Made by a program: the position numbers and the translations under genes. A stretch of DNA of 64,000 bases. Origin: Latrodectus hesperus. Its lineage: Eukaryota > Arthropoda > Arachnida > Araneae > Theridiidae. The notes under the pieces were generated by a model. The model made no database searches and was not told the origin of the DNA. It saw nothing but the letters and a program-made list of their open reading frames with translations. Shown one piece after another: positions 1 through 11,221 of the stretch. Each line of letters opens with the position of its first letter. Within the stretch, counting starts at the first letter, position 1. The stretch lies in the NCBI GenBank assembly GCA_037975125.1, contig CM075853.1:71154109-71218108 (forward strand), given 5' to 3'.

Positions 1-2640
1 ACATTTTAGTTTCAAATAAAAAAATAAGCTTATATTATTTACAATTTATAATACCGCTGTAAGTGGAATATAAACCAAAGAAACATGTTAATCTTATAAT
101 AATATTACAGCTCGTTTAGAAAATAAATAAAATGTTAAGAAATTTCATATATTATTAGTTTCGGTAAATTTAAGATAGTTTATTTAATGCTTTTTGTTCA
201 TTCAATAGGGTAAATTCTATTTAAAATCAAATATAAGCAAAAAAGTTAACAATTAATTGCTTAAATAATTATTATAACTGTTATTTTAAAATTTCTCATA
301 ACTGTTTTTCTTGAATGTTTGTAATTAACCAATAAAACATCATTTTAATATTTAATCTACTTAAAAACTAAACTAAAACTTAGGTTTAAAATTTAAATTT
401 TTTTGTTTTTTAACTATTACACCTAGTGCAATATTTTTACTATACAAAAGCATTGAAATGTATTCTACCTTTAATTAATAATTGGTAAAAAATTTAAAAA
501 TCAAAATTTATTTTAGTTTTTAATAAATTTTCATCTTAATAATAATAAACTACAAGTTAAGTAATTGTTAACTTATTTTAATCTTATTTATTTTTTAAAT
601 TAAACTTATAAATTTATATGTAACACACATTACATAACATTTTATTACTATATATATAATTATTAACTTTATAAATTAGTTGAAATGTGTACTTTAAATG
701 CTTTAATATTTGTTCAAGTAATACGAATAATAGCCACAGATCTTAATTGGAAATGCCATATTTAATTTTATAACGTTTAAAACAAATCACTTTATTTCTA
801 TATAAAATATTACTTAGTTTTGATTAAATAATTCCCTTTTTAAAAACTGATGGCATAAAACTGTTATCAAAATTTACATGAATTAGTTATAAAATTTATA
901 CTTTTGAACAAAAGTAAGTTAATGTATATAGTGTGTGTTCAAATAATTTTTTGTGAAAAATTAGATGTTTAAATTATTATAATAAATACTTAGTAATAAT
1001 AAATTTGTTTTCTTTAGAAAATAGCGTCTTACATAATAGATAGTTTTTTTCATTTTTAATGACTCCAAAATAGAATCATTGGTTGTTTATTTGTATAGTA
1101 ACAATGCATTGTATGGTAATGAATACATTGCCATATTTTGGTATATAAGGAACAGATGAATCAAGTATATTATATCCATGGCCGTATCATAAATAACAAA
1201 TATAGCGTGAAATTCTTAAATATCTCTTAGCATTAGCTATCTGAGTATTATCATAGGAAATGATTAAATATTTTGCTCTTTCTACAAATGAATTTAAAAA
1301 TGTTAAGAGAGTATTTTATTAAAATTTGATTTCATGAAAACCTTATATCTACTTCTCCTTTTATGTCAATGCACAAAATAACTGCTCCTGTTATGTATTT
1401 AATAAGTTTTTTTAATTATATAGTAAATATACAGTGATATGTTACATAACCTTAAACATTGTTTAATTGATTAAAAAATATATTTTAATTTTACTAATAG
1501 TGGACACATTTTGGCATATTCATAAGTGATTTAATTCGAGTGAATTGGACTTCATACTTATACAGTTATTCTTTTACAAAAAGTTTTATTTAATTTATCT
1601 TTGTTATTATTACTGATAACAGTGCCTATGACTCGATAAAAATGATGTTTACAAAATTAATTAAATTACAATTAAAAAAAGAGATAATTTTTTTCACAAA
1701 GAGTAAATGCAAGCTTTATATAATCAATAAGAATTTTTGGAAATTGATACCTATCAAAAGTAAATGAAAACTGTGAAATACATAAATATATTCATTTTTA
1801 TTTGTTGATGTATGCAAATTTAATATATTATTGATTATTATGAATTAAAACGTTATATGAAATACTTAAGTCTAATACTTTTTTTAATGATTGATGTATG
1901 CAAATTCCATTGATTATTCATTATCATGAATTTAATTATTGGAAGCTTAGCATTTCTTAAGTTATTTTATCTACGTTACTATAAAAAAATTTTGTTTCTC
2001 AGTCCATTAAGTTTTGAAGTGAACATATTATTTATTAAAATAATGCAGTAGTTCCCCGAAATGTTTTCTTTAAGATCTTCCAAACTACTTTCGCAAAACA
2101 GATGAATTTCATGAGCTTCATAATTATGTTAAGAGGCAAGACTATCTTAGGAGAAAAAATGTGATTCTTGAGGATATATTAGGGAAAATTAAGCTGCTAA
2201 AAACTTTTAAGACTAGACTTTGAACTTTTTAATAAAATTTATATAAGAAAGACTAACTTTGAAATGTTTATCCTACTTAGAGATTTTTTCAATTACATTT
2301 ATTATTTTAATTTTTAAGCAATTTTCTAAGAATAAGCTACTTAAATGCAGAATTCATTTCTTCATTGCATAAACGCTTAAAAATAATACTTTTTTCCAAT
2401 AATATACCATTATAAATTATTAAAATTAATTATATTTTTTAAAATAATAAAAATTAGTTTGTGGTAGAAAAATATTATCTGGTATTACACAAAAGACTTA
2501 AATATAATTTGATTCATCAACTTTACAAAGAATTTATGAATAAAAATGTGTATACTTACTTTTTTAATTAACTGTGTAAGGATGAACTACTTTATTATTT
2601 GAGCATTATATAACAAATTTAATATTCTTTCATTTAAATC
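1..2640. other. AT-rich non-coding DNA
   Basis: No reading frame of useful length or composition on either strand and no recognisable element. The only local structure seen is a diverged direct repeat at 1804-1940. A TATA-like word at about 1141 has no frame below it. Confidence 0.7.
1804..1940. repeat. Diverged direct repeat, about 87-bp period
   Basis: The words TTGATGTATGCAAATT begin at 1804 and again at 1891. Each is followed by a related stretch containing TTGATTATT and TGAATT. The copies differ by small indels. It looks like an old local duplication and no function is suggested. Confidence 0.5.
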
Positions 2641-2654
2641 TCAGCATCTACTCT

Positions 2655-2925
2655 AAATTTAACTCAATAGCACACAAGTTCATATCGAGGCCATGGTTTT
2701 TAGTCCCCATGTCTGTGTTCATGACCAAGGGCCCTGGAGTACGAAACATATATCACGGTTAATTTGACATATTAATGCAAAATTGCCAAGTGCTTAATTT
2801 TCAAGCATGCTTGGTATTCACTTTTGTCGATGTGATGAAGGGATGAAGAGCTCAGTTCGAGGACCGAACCTTGAACCTATGTCTAGGGAGCTCGAAACAC
2901 TACATTATGCCACAGTGCTTTGACA
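2655..2925 (-). repeat. tRNA-derived SINE relic
   Basis: Read on the minus strand, a Pol III-type A box (TGGCATAATGTAG, 2900-2912) is followed 29 bases later by a B box (GGTTCGGTCCT, 2860-2870), which fits tRNA spacing. The tRNA-like head runs into a non-tRNA body of clearly higher G+C than the surroundings, to about 2655. I see no clear target duplication or tail, so the ends are approximate. A decayed tRNA gene is less likely because the acceptor stem does not close and the G+C-rich body extends far past it. Confidence 0.55.
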
Positions 2926-2940
2926 TAATTTTCTATCTTA

Positions 2941-3725
2941 CTGTTATTATATTATACGTCTGATACATTAGGAAGATTATTACTATGAATTCCGAAATTT
3001 TTAATTTATCTCATAAATTCTGAGATAGGAAATGTTATTCAAATATTATTGGATCTTTTTAGAGCATATTAACTTTCTTACCCTTTATATGAAAAACTAA
3101 CTTTCTGTTAACTATTTTAAATTTACTTCTCATTTTCTAACACATTTTATTTGAACTTCAAAAAAATGTTTTTAATCCATGTTATTTCTTAGTAATTAAG
3201 TGAAAATACACTTTACATAACTTACAAAAACTCTTACTTAATAAATGCGGCTCTACTCATCACATTAAGATATTTTTATTTATACGAAAGAAATTCTTTG
3301 ATAATCCTTATTCTACTATTTATATGATGTCAGTGTTAGCTCTCATAGCAATGCATGGTGAAATGAAATAAGATTGTTAAAATGTCACTAACTATAAACT
3401 ATAAGAAAACTGTCGAAAGAATAAAATTCAGGCTGAAGATGTTAAGAAATCAAAAAGTGTAATAAAATTTTAAGGTTACTTTCTACTTAATTAATTACAT
3501 GTGAATCTTTTGGCACATATAAAATTATCAACGTAAGGAGAATGTGTTTAAGATAAAATAAAAAAAAAATTAAATATGGAAACAACATTTAAGTATATGT
3601 CGGATAGTCACAAAATAAAAAAATGGAATAAATATTTCCTAAATGGAGCTAAAAATAAATTTAATTTTATCATGTTGGACAATAAATGAATAATTTTAAG
3701 CAATTCATTCGTATAATTTTATATG
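2941..3725. other. AT-rich non-coding DNA
   Basis: Nothing recognisable between the SINE relic and the hAT element. Confidence 0.7.
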
Positions 3726-6042
3726 TTCTTGATCAGTGATGGGCAAAGTACGGCCCGCGAATGTATTTAATCCGGCCCGCCGAAGGTTTATCGACATGGA
3801 TAGTACTTGGCCTGCTACAATTACATTTTTACGGTCGAGAAGTTCAAAATGGATTTTACTTAGTAGAATAATAGATGCACAGCCGACAGAAGAAGCTAAA
3901 CTAGCCGCGTAGTTCATATGTTGCATAATACTAAGTGCAAAGCATGGTTAAACGAGTGAACTCAATCGCCACTCGTCAGCCGTCACTGTGACGTAAGTGA
4001 ACTTGTTTCGTTCTAGTCGTCTATTTTCTTGCTTGTTTGCGTAACGCTTTACATTCATAAATTTTTGAAAAAACACACTTTTTATGGTAATGGAGTTTAA
4101 AAAAATGATAACTCGATTCCAACTGATTGTTTAAAGAAGAGTGGACTTGGAAATATTTTTTACGGAATACAACGGTAAACCAATACATCTTATTTGCTAT
4201 GATGCAGTGGCGGTATTTAAAGATCTTAATATTACTTGCCATTTCAACTCCAATCATTTAAAAACTAAATATACTTTGATAAATAATGCAGAAAAAAAAT
4301 CAATGTGGAAATCTTATTAAAAAAAACATCTGCTCAACGTAATATGTTTATAAAGCAAAAGACTGCTCAAAAGGCTTCTACACTGGCTAGATATGTTGTG
4401 GCTTATAAAATAGCTAAACATGACAAACCATACTCAGAAGGAGAATTTGTGAAAGATTGTAAGGTGAGTATGAGCAACATTTAAGCTCGATAAAAAATTA
4501 AAGAGTTTGAATCTGCCAGCTTATCGAGAAAAACAGAAACAAGGCGAATTGATGCCATTGCAAGGCAACTTGGACTCAATTTAGGCAGCGTATAGAAAAA
4601 TTTTAATAATTTTCAGTGATGATGGATGAAAGTACGGATAGAAGTGACATTGCTCTATTATTAATCTTCATTAAAGGCGTTAATGACGAATTTAATATTA
4701 CTGAAGAACTAGCTTGTCTGCAATCGATAAAAGGAAAAACGACGGGGCGAATAATTTATAACAAATTTTCCGAAAGCCTTCAAAATTTAAATGCGCCCAT
4801 TTCAAACTTATGCAATATAACTAGAGGTGGAGCCCCAAATATGGTTGGAAAAAAACTTGGGATTTTCAGGTACATTTTCGGAGCCAGAATACTAATCACG
4901 ATGTTGTATTTTTACATTGTATAATTCACACACACCAGGACGTCCTTTGTAAAGCTGCAATAGATATTACCCATGTACTTAATGTGGTTTCAATACTAAT
5001 TAATACGATTCAATCTCGGGGCTTGATACACCGACAATTCCAAGAATTTCTGATTGAAGTCGACGCAGATTATTCTGACCTTTACCACACGAAAGTAAGA
5101 TGTTTCAGTTGTGGATATGCATTTGAACGGGTTTGGAATTTAGAAGAGAAGATACAAAATTTCTTAAAGAATAAACCAGATTGGCGTACTGATTTGCTAG
5201 AACACTATAACAAATCAAAAAAAAATTGCAAGGAAAGAACCAATTTATAGATTAGACTTAGGGTTGTCTGAAATTATTTAAAACTCAGCTTCTTCTGTTT
5301 TATAACTGCATGGCGAAGAATGATTTAACTCACTTTCCACGTTTAAAATCAATGTCACCTGTGAGTGAGAATAAACTAAAATATTTCAGTCAGGCGTTGA
5401 AAAAACTTCAAGCAGAATTTGAAACTAGGTTTCAAGAGTTTAAGAACATTCAATCATCGCTAGATGTTTTCTTAATACCGTTTAATGTACATCTGGAAAA
5501 TGTATCTCCAGAATTGCAATTGGGGATTATTGAATTGCAGTGTAGTACCCATTTAAAGCAAATGTTCTTGAGTTCAACAAAACTAGATCCTTATAGAGCA
5601 CTGCCGAAAGCTGAATTCCCAAAGATGATTGCTCACACCCAGAAAATTATGTCCATGTTTGCGTCGTCTTATGTGCTCGAACAGACTTTTTCGACCATGA
5701 AATTGCGGAAAATCTCAATCAGATACCTATTGACTGATGAACACATTTTCGCATATCTGAACCTGCTTACGAAAATATGGAAAATAAGAAACACTTCCAT
5801 TTGTCTCACGAGTCTAACATGTCAGGGCTTTCGAATAAAAGTTAATTAAATATCTCTTAAGGTAAAAAGTAATTTGTAACATTTGTGTGTAATGCTGTAG
5901 TGTTTTTATAATACCATGATTAAAAGCTTTAACTCGAATTGCATTTTTTCTATAATTCTGGCCCTCCTATTCTATTATCCTATTGAATTTCTTAAACTTT
6001 GTGGCCCTCTTCTAAAAAAGTTTGCCCACTACTATTCTAGAT
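3726..6042. mobile_element. Complete but inactive hAT transposon with 8-bp target duplication
   Basis: The element proper is 3734-6034 (about 2.3 kb). Terminal inverted repeats are CAGTGATGGGCAAA at 3734-3747 and, as reverse complement, TAGTAGTGGGCAAA at 6021-6034 (11 of 14 match). GGCCC words lie just inside both ends. It is flanked by TTCTTGAT (3726-3733) and TTCTAGAT (6035-6042), an 8-bp target duplication with one mismatch, the length typical of hAT insertions. It carries one decayed transposase gene on the plus strand. The ends and duplication being readable suggests moderate age. Confidence 0.9.
4090..5849 (+). pseudogene. hAT-family transposase pseudogene (GTF2IRD2/ZBED5-like)
   Basis: This is a broken cut-and-paste transposase of the hAT family, the branch from which vertebrate GTF2IRD2-like proteins derive. 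Homology runs in five frame segments: about 4090-4320 (BED-type zinc finger region, motif HLICYDAVAVFKDL, internal stop at 4132), 4329-4597 (RYVVAYKIAKH, then FESASLSRKTE), about 4610-4900 (catalytic region, MDESTDRSD and ITRGGAPNMVG), about 4901-5250 (LHCIIH, QSRGLIHRQF) and 5310-5849 (C-terminal dimerisation region, VLEQTFSTMK then LTDEHI). The usual Asp in the TTDGAP motif is Gly here (codon 4826-4828). Roughly 70 residues seem missing between 5200 and 5310. It cannot make a working transposase. The family call rests on remembered motifs and is strong. An antisense frame at 4021-4257 is only a shadow. Confidence 0.9.
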
Positions 6043-6229
6043 AATGTTTATTAATGTAAATCAAATTTCTTGAATTGTATTTAAGTAATTTTTCGATGCA
6101 TTAAAATACCCATAACTGGAAAATGTTATAAATAATTAATATGAAGCCTTTATGTGAAATCACAAATTAATTTTCAATTAAAAAAATACCATGATTTAAT
6201 CAACATTAAATTTTATGTACATTGGATTC

Positions 6230-6601
6230 ATTAAATATTATTATTATTATAATACCCAGATATGCTAATATCCTTTTTGCCTTTCCAACATTACAAGATG
6301 TTGATGTCATGGCGCTTAGCCCAATGAAGTTACCCAGTAGAACTTGCACCTCGATAGTGGGTGAGTCACTGTAATTTAAAGGCAAAAACCAAGAAGAAGA
6401 CCCCAAAATTGGCGCCACGCACCCCTAAAGGTTTCAGTTTACTTAGAGGACTTAATGAACACGACATATTTTTTTTAACCAATTACTAGCGAAAATAACG
6501 GTTTCTCAGTGGAATCGGGAATTGACCTCATTACCTTCCCACATAACAAGAACAAATGCTGTAAACACCCCAAACTTGGTTTATTAAATATGAACTTGAA
6601 T
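6230..6601 (-). repeat. tRNA-derived SINE with perfect 9-bp target duplication
   Basis: The element is 6239-6592 (354 bp) read on the minus strand. It begins with a tRNA-like head whose B box reads GGTCAATTCCC, one T short of the consensus, at about 6515-6530. A non-tRNA body of raised G+C follows, including a GTGGCGCC word near 6411-6418. It ends in a (TAA)n-like tail at 6239-6252. The word ATTAAATAT flanks it exactly at 6230-6238 and 6593-6601, a direct repeat consistent with LINE-mediated insertion. I do not recognise the family. A frame across 6206-6418 is not coding. Confidence 0.75.
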
Positions 6602-8525
6602 GTATGAACATTTTTCCCAAAAACATTTTATTCTCAAATATAAAAATCCTTCAAAGATATTTAATAAAACCAACTATATATATATAACACAACTTCCATA
6701 TAATACCTTATAACTGATTAGCATATTATAAAGAGTTAGGAAAAATTAATAAAAAACAATTAATAAAGAAACTATACTTGAATAAAGTTGCATATTTTAT
6801 ATAACACTATTACAGAATATAGTTGACGTACCTTGTTGATGCATGCTATTTAATTATAATTACCCAAAATACAGTTACATAAAAGTAAATGTAAAGTATA
6901 GCTACATAAAAGTAATATTTAGCATTCAAAACATGTAAACAAAAAAATAAATTGCTAAAAATTGTTATTAAAACATGCTGAAAAAATAAATTTCTATACA
7001 TTTATTATTAAAAAGCCCTGTATTGACCGAGAATGATGCTGGAAATAGCTAATGTATTTTTCTGAATATACTTATTTTATTTTTATTTATATTAAAGTGG
7101 TAGTTTTGCAAATAACCAGATGATTATCAGGTAGTTCATAGCACATCAAATGGAAAATGTCAAAATATTCGAAAGATATTCAAGTTTAGAACCCTTTCTA
7201 GAAAACGAGATCAAACATTTCGAGCTGAACAGTTATACTGAAAGTCCATGAATTTCAAAAAGAAGCTTTAAAACCAAATCCCTGGAATTTATTGAATAGT
7301 GCGAAATGTATGTTATTTTTATTCTTGTAGGCAAAATTTTAGAAGATGGTTTTACGCATTTTTCCACGTTTCTTGCTTTAAAAGGACTGAACACAAACTA
7401 AAAAATATTTTCATGAGAGATATTTGCACATATTTAGATAGAAACATTTGGAATGTTATTTTTCTCTCTCTCTCTACTGCATAGCATCAAACTTAATGTA
7501 TCAAAAAAGACAAAATTTTGAATTACAATTAAAAAGAGATTTTATATTTCAGATCACGCTTTTTATAATCATATTTTTAAAATAACAAATCACTGGACAG
7601 ATTTACCAACATTAAAAAGGCAAAATTGTTTTATTTAAATATATTTGTTCCTTTAAAAATATAAATTTATATGTTTTATGCATTTTAATTTGTATAAGCA
7701 TGAAAAAAATATATTAATTTTAAAAATGTACCATTAAAGCAAGTTTTTTCAGATAAATTTATTAAACTTACAACTTTGCATAATTTGTCGAAACAATGAG
7801 TGAGTTTTATTAAACATTTTACTCTGGTATTAATACTAACGATGTTTAAAGTTGCTACTCTAGACTATATATGATTAAAATGTGTATAATTCTAATACTA
7901 ACATGAAAATATTATTAGAAGTTATCTATTTACTTTTAAAAACATTCTATGCATTATGCTGTTATCGAAATGCTTACTCTTTCTTATGTATTTGTTTATT
8001 GTTATGTTTCGTTTGTATTGTTTTACAATATGAACATAATATAAATTTACTGAAATAATTTGAAGTAAAATTTATTAATGTGATTCTTTTACTTTACTTT
8101 TCAGCATAAGGTGAACATTCCGTGATTTATACTTAAACTTTAATAATAGGTGAATATTTAAACATATTGAAGTCAGTAATGCTTTCATTAAAAATAATTG
8201 TACTTGTAATAATTTTACTATTGCAAACACTTTTAAATTATGACTGAATTAAATTTCTACACTTCTATCTCAGCTACTGCTGAATAATGGGTAAATGAAT
8301 TTTGAATATCTGCTCTTGGTGCAAATTCGTCTACCATCATGAGTCCGTAGGTGTATTATAATAGGATTCGTGAATAAGGCTCGATATCTATAAAATCCAT
8401 TCCAGAAAGAAAGTTTGCGGTGACTGTTTCAATATTGGACAGTAAATTTGCCTGTTAGACTGCATGTGATATTAAAAGAATATACATTTTTAGAATGAGG
8501 ATTGCCACTGCATAAGTAATAATTG
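6602..8525. other. AT-rich non-coding DNA
   Basis: No supportable gene or element. A short (CT)n run lies at about 7467-7478. The small frame at 7299-7484 has no homology I recognise. Confidence 0.7.
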
Positions 8526-9856
8526 TATAGCCTGAATAAAAGCTTACAGGCCAGTAAAAGTTTTTGAGAAAATGTAAAATGAAATAAAAGGGATACAAAT
8601 AATATTAATTATTAAAGTTAACTGATAAGAAATAAATGCTATAAGCATAATTTGTAAATACATAAATATGATAAACATGTGGTTATTTACAAAGTTAGTA
8701 TTTCTGCCTGAGTAAAAACTTTAAGGACACCAATCATTTTTTAAAAATAAGTATAACATAATCGTGTAATTACCAATGCAACTACTAGCTTGTGACACCA
8801 CTGCAGCTTTCATATTTGTCATACTTTTCTTTGAAGTATTGGTGATCTTTGTAAAGATGGTGAAGGGTAAGAAGTTAACTGATCGTGAAAGAGGACAGAT
8901 CGAAACTTTGTCTTCAACAGAAATGAGTAATCGTGCTATTGCGATAAAGATAGGAAGATCAAAGACTGTAGTCAACATTTTTTTTAAATTGAAAGAAAAT
9001 TATGGTAAAAAGAATACTGCGGAATTCTGGGAAACTGAATACCTAAAGCTTTATCTTCGAGTGATGAAAGAAGAGTTTGCAAACTTGCATCTACTGATAA
9101 GTACTCAACCATGAAAATGATTATTATAACAGGTTTAAAAGTTTGTCATAAAAAGATTTATAACACAATTAGCAGGTCTGGAAGGTACACTTATACAACA
9201 AAATTGACTAAGCCTCAGTTACTGCAGAGACACAAAATAAAGCGCTTGAACTTTGCCCAGAAAGTCATGACCTGGGACAACCAATGGATTGAAAATAATT
9301 TTTCTGACGAAAAAAATGGAATTTGGATGGACCAGATGGCTTGAATTTCTGCTGGCATGATATAAGAGATGAAAAAGAAATATTCTCCAAGCGCCAATTA
9401 GGTAGAGGGTCTGTCATGACTTGGGGCTGTTCTGTTTTCAATTGTGTGGGATAAATTGCATTGGGAGACATTTTACATCATTAACATCGCTGAAATCTAC
9501 TGTCAAAGATGAATGGTATAAGACCGACCCCACCCTATGCCAAAAACTCGTTTCATCCATGAAAACAAGAATATTTGAAGTAATTTGAAGAAATGGCTCA
9601 TACAAAACCTTCCAAGATTTTGATATTTTTTTCTTGTATGTTATTTTCTAGGTTGGCCTTAAAGTTTTTACTCAGGCTCAAATATTCATCTGTGGGTTCT
9701 GTAATATTTGCTAATAATAAAATATTTGCAAATTAATTTTTCTATATTTATTTAAGCTCAATAATTATACATAAAACGGTATTTTAATTCCTCAGTTTAA
9801 ATGTTTCCATTTTCTCAAGAATGTATACTGGCCTTAAAGTTTTTACTCAAACTGTA
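8526..9856. mobile_element. Tc3-like transposon with IR/DR ends, internally deleted
   Basis: About 1331 bp, bounded by TA on each side. The outer terminal repeat at 8526-8555 (reading TATAGCCTGAATAAAA) matches the reverse complement of 9827-9856 (TACAGTTTGAGTAAAA) at 23 of 30 positions. A second copy of the same motif lies about 176 bp inside the left end (GCCTGAGTAAAAACTTTAAG, 8706-8725) and about 174 bp inside the right end (inverted, 9655-9675). Inner copies match at 20 of 21. This is the IR/DR arrangement known from some Tc1 superfamily elements such as Sleeping Beauty, where each arm carries two transposase-binding repeats. A decayed transposase lies between the arms. Confidence 0.85.
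8857..9608 (+). pseudogene. Tc3-like transposase pseudogene with internal deletion
   Basis: A broken Tc1/mariner-superfamily transposase. The start is ATG at 8857 (MVKGKKLTDRERGQIETL), matching the usual N terminus; an in-frame ATG at 8776 is upstream sequence. The paired helix-turn-helix follows (NRAIAIKIGRSKTVV, then after a frameshift near 9015-9045 SSSDERRVCKLASTDKYST). The catalytic domain begins with FSDEK (first Asp, codon 9306-9308), then a frameshift in an A-run at about 9311-9316, then NLDGPDG, WHDIRDE and KRQLGRGSVM up to a stop at 9452. The next recognisable part is the C terminus (STVKDEWYK, RIFEVI, ending near 9590). The stretch with the second Asp and the third acidic residue is missing, about 120 codons by family length. 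It is inactive. Confidence 0.9.
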
Positions 9857-10580
9857 TATTGAAATAAAATAATTTTGAAAAGTGTAATTTTAAAATTTTA
9901 TCAAATTGATTGTAAATTTACAGGATTAATTACTCTGATTTCAATGAAGTAAAATGTTTTTTTTTCTATTTATTCCGTATTGACTATATAAAGTTATTTA
10001 TATAAACATAGTTAAAAACTATATATTGTAAGTATGCAGATTTTGATCACATTTTAACACTATTTGCTTAAAAATAAATTTAATTTATAAGTTAAAAATG
10101 ACATTTTTAAGTTGCAGTGTTGTTGGTGTTCTGGTTATTATTTATATACAATGATATATTTTAGATTAAATGCTTATTATGTATTCGTTTCTTATATCTT
10201 TCTAATACGAAATTAATATTAATTCAATTTTTTAAGTTATATATTTATATTGTACCATTATTATGTATAAAAATATTATTTGTAGCTTTTGTACTATCGC
10301 AATCATGCCATGATGATAATGCGAGATACTAGTTTCCGACGTAGTAACCTTAAGCTTCTTCTTTCAAAACAGTTTCTCACCGTTTTTCGTTCTCTATAAA
10401 CGTTGGATGAGATGGCAAGTATAGTGACAGAAATATGGAATTTGTTGAATAGGGGAAAATGCCTTGACCTTTAAGCAAAAATTCATTTTACTGGATTGTC
10501 CAGAATGTAGTTATTGTCATTTAAGGAAGTTTTATTTTGAAAGTTAAGATTTTTGAAAATGCGATGCTGTAAGTTCCTAT
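9857..10580. other. AT-rich non-coding DNA
   Basis: No element or gene recognised. G+C rises slightly from about 10290 towards the coding relic at 10640. Confidence 0.6.
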
Positions 10581-10591
10581 CAACACTTCGG

Positions 10592-10618
10592 TATAAAAGC
10601 TAGATAAAGGCTTCAGTC
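10592..10618 (+). promoter_or_regulatory. TATA-like box and initiator-like word
   Basis: TATAAAA at 10592-10598 is followed by TCAGTC at 10613-10618, a match to the arthropod initiator consensus. The TATA-to-initiator distance of about 23 is shorter than the usual 30 or so. The coding relic beginning at 10640 lies directly below, which is why this is worth listing. Chance occurrence in AT-rich DNA is quite possible. Confidence 0.3.
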
Positions 10619-10639
10619 AAGCCGTATCTCTTCATTAAC

Positions 10640-10913
10640 ATCAGTGGCGGAAATATACTGAAAAGAGCTGACATATACAAAATTTTGTGACAAATATTAT
10701 AATTTGCCTGACAAAATTGTCATCAACTGGAGAAATGCCATAACAGAGATTTGTACTCTTGATATGGACACTGAAGAAAAAAAGGTGGAACATATTGCAT
10801 AGTAGAATTTGAAGAGAATTTCATTACCTAAAGTTAAAGTAATGCGTGCCGATTATCGCCAGAACAGTTGGTTTTTGGAAACATGTGGCGTTTTGGACAA
10901 ATCTTCCAAATAG
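10640..10913 (+). pseudogene. Unrecognised protein-coding relic
   Basis: Two frames joined near 10680 give a continuous protein-like stretch. The first segment (from 10640) reads SGGNILKRADIYKIL and ends at a TGA. The second (10671-10913) includes CDKYYNLPDKIVINW, AITEICTLDMDTEEKK and VKVMRADYRQNSWFLE. There are two adjacent TAG codons at 10800-10805, each one base from TGG (Trp), and a final stop at 10911. The residue mix (Asp, Glu, Lys, Arg, Trp, Cys) is unlike translations of the surrounding AT-rich DNA, so I believe it was once coding. I do not recognise the family. It could be a retrotransposed host gene fragment or part of an element. Confidence 0.4.
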
Positions 10914-11221
10914 AACTACTACTACTCTTTACTAAAAATGTTGAAAAAATCATGTTGAAACAACAGTTATTCTGATAACTGGAGAAGGTCTCAAACAAAT
11001 AAAATGTTGAATTTCATCATGCATAAATCCATCCTAAATACAGACCCCGATCAATTCTGAATACAACCAGGTGCCCACACACAAAAATGACCACCAATTA
11101 ATGAAATAAATGACAGGTTGAAACATCGCAATTTCATCTTCATATATATTTATCGAAATTCTTGGGTGACAGATTTAAGAAAAGGATTTGTAAACTTATT
11201 TTCATTCAATATAACATCCAA

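Noticed and set aside
3705..3926. Minus-strand 73-codon frame
   Set aside because: It crosses the left end of the hAT element and has no homology; it is a chance frame in the terminal region.
4021..4257. Minus-strand 78-codon frame
   Set aside because: It lies antisense to the hAT zinc-finger region, where the plus strand carries clear homology.
6206..6418. Minus-strand 70-codon frame
   Set aside because: It is inside the SINE body and tail; no protein motif was found.
6405..6425. TGGCGCC word as a possible retroviral-type primer binding site
   Set aside because: It lies inside a SINE with defined ends and target duplication. No LTR boundary adjoins it.
8721..8978. Minus-strand 85-codon frame, also 9215-9397 and 9265-9471
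   Set aside because: They are antisense to the Tc3-like transposase relic, which explains their richer composition.
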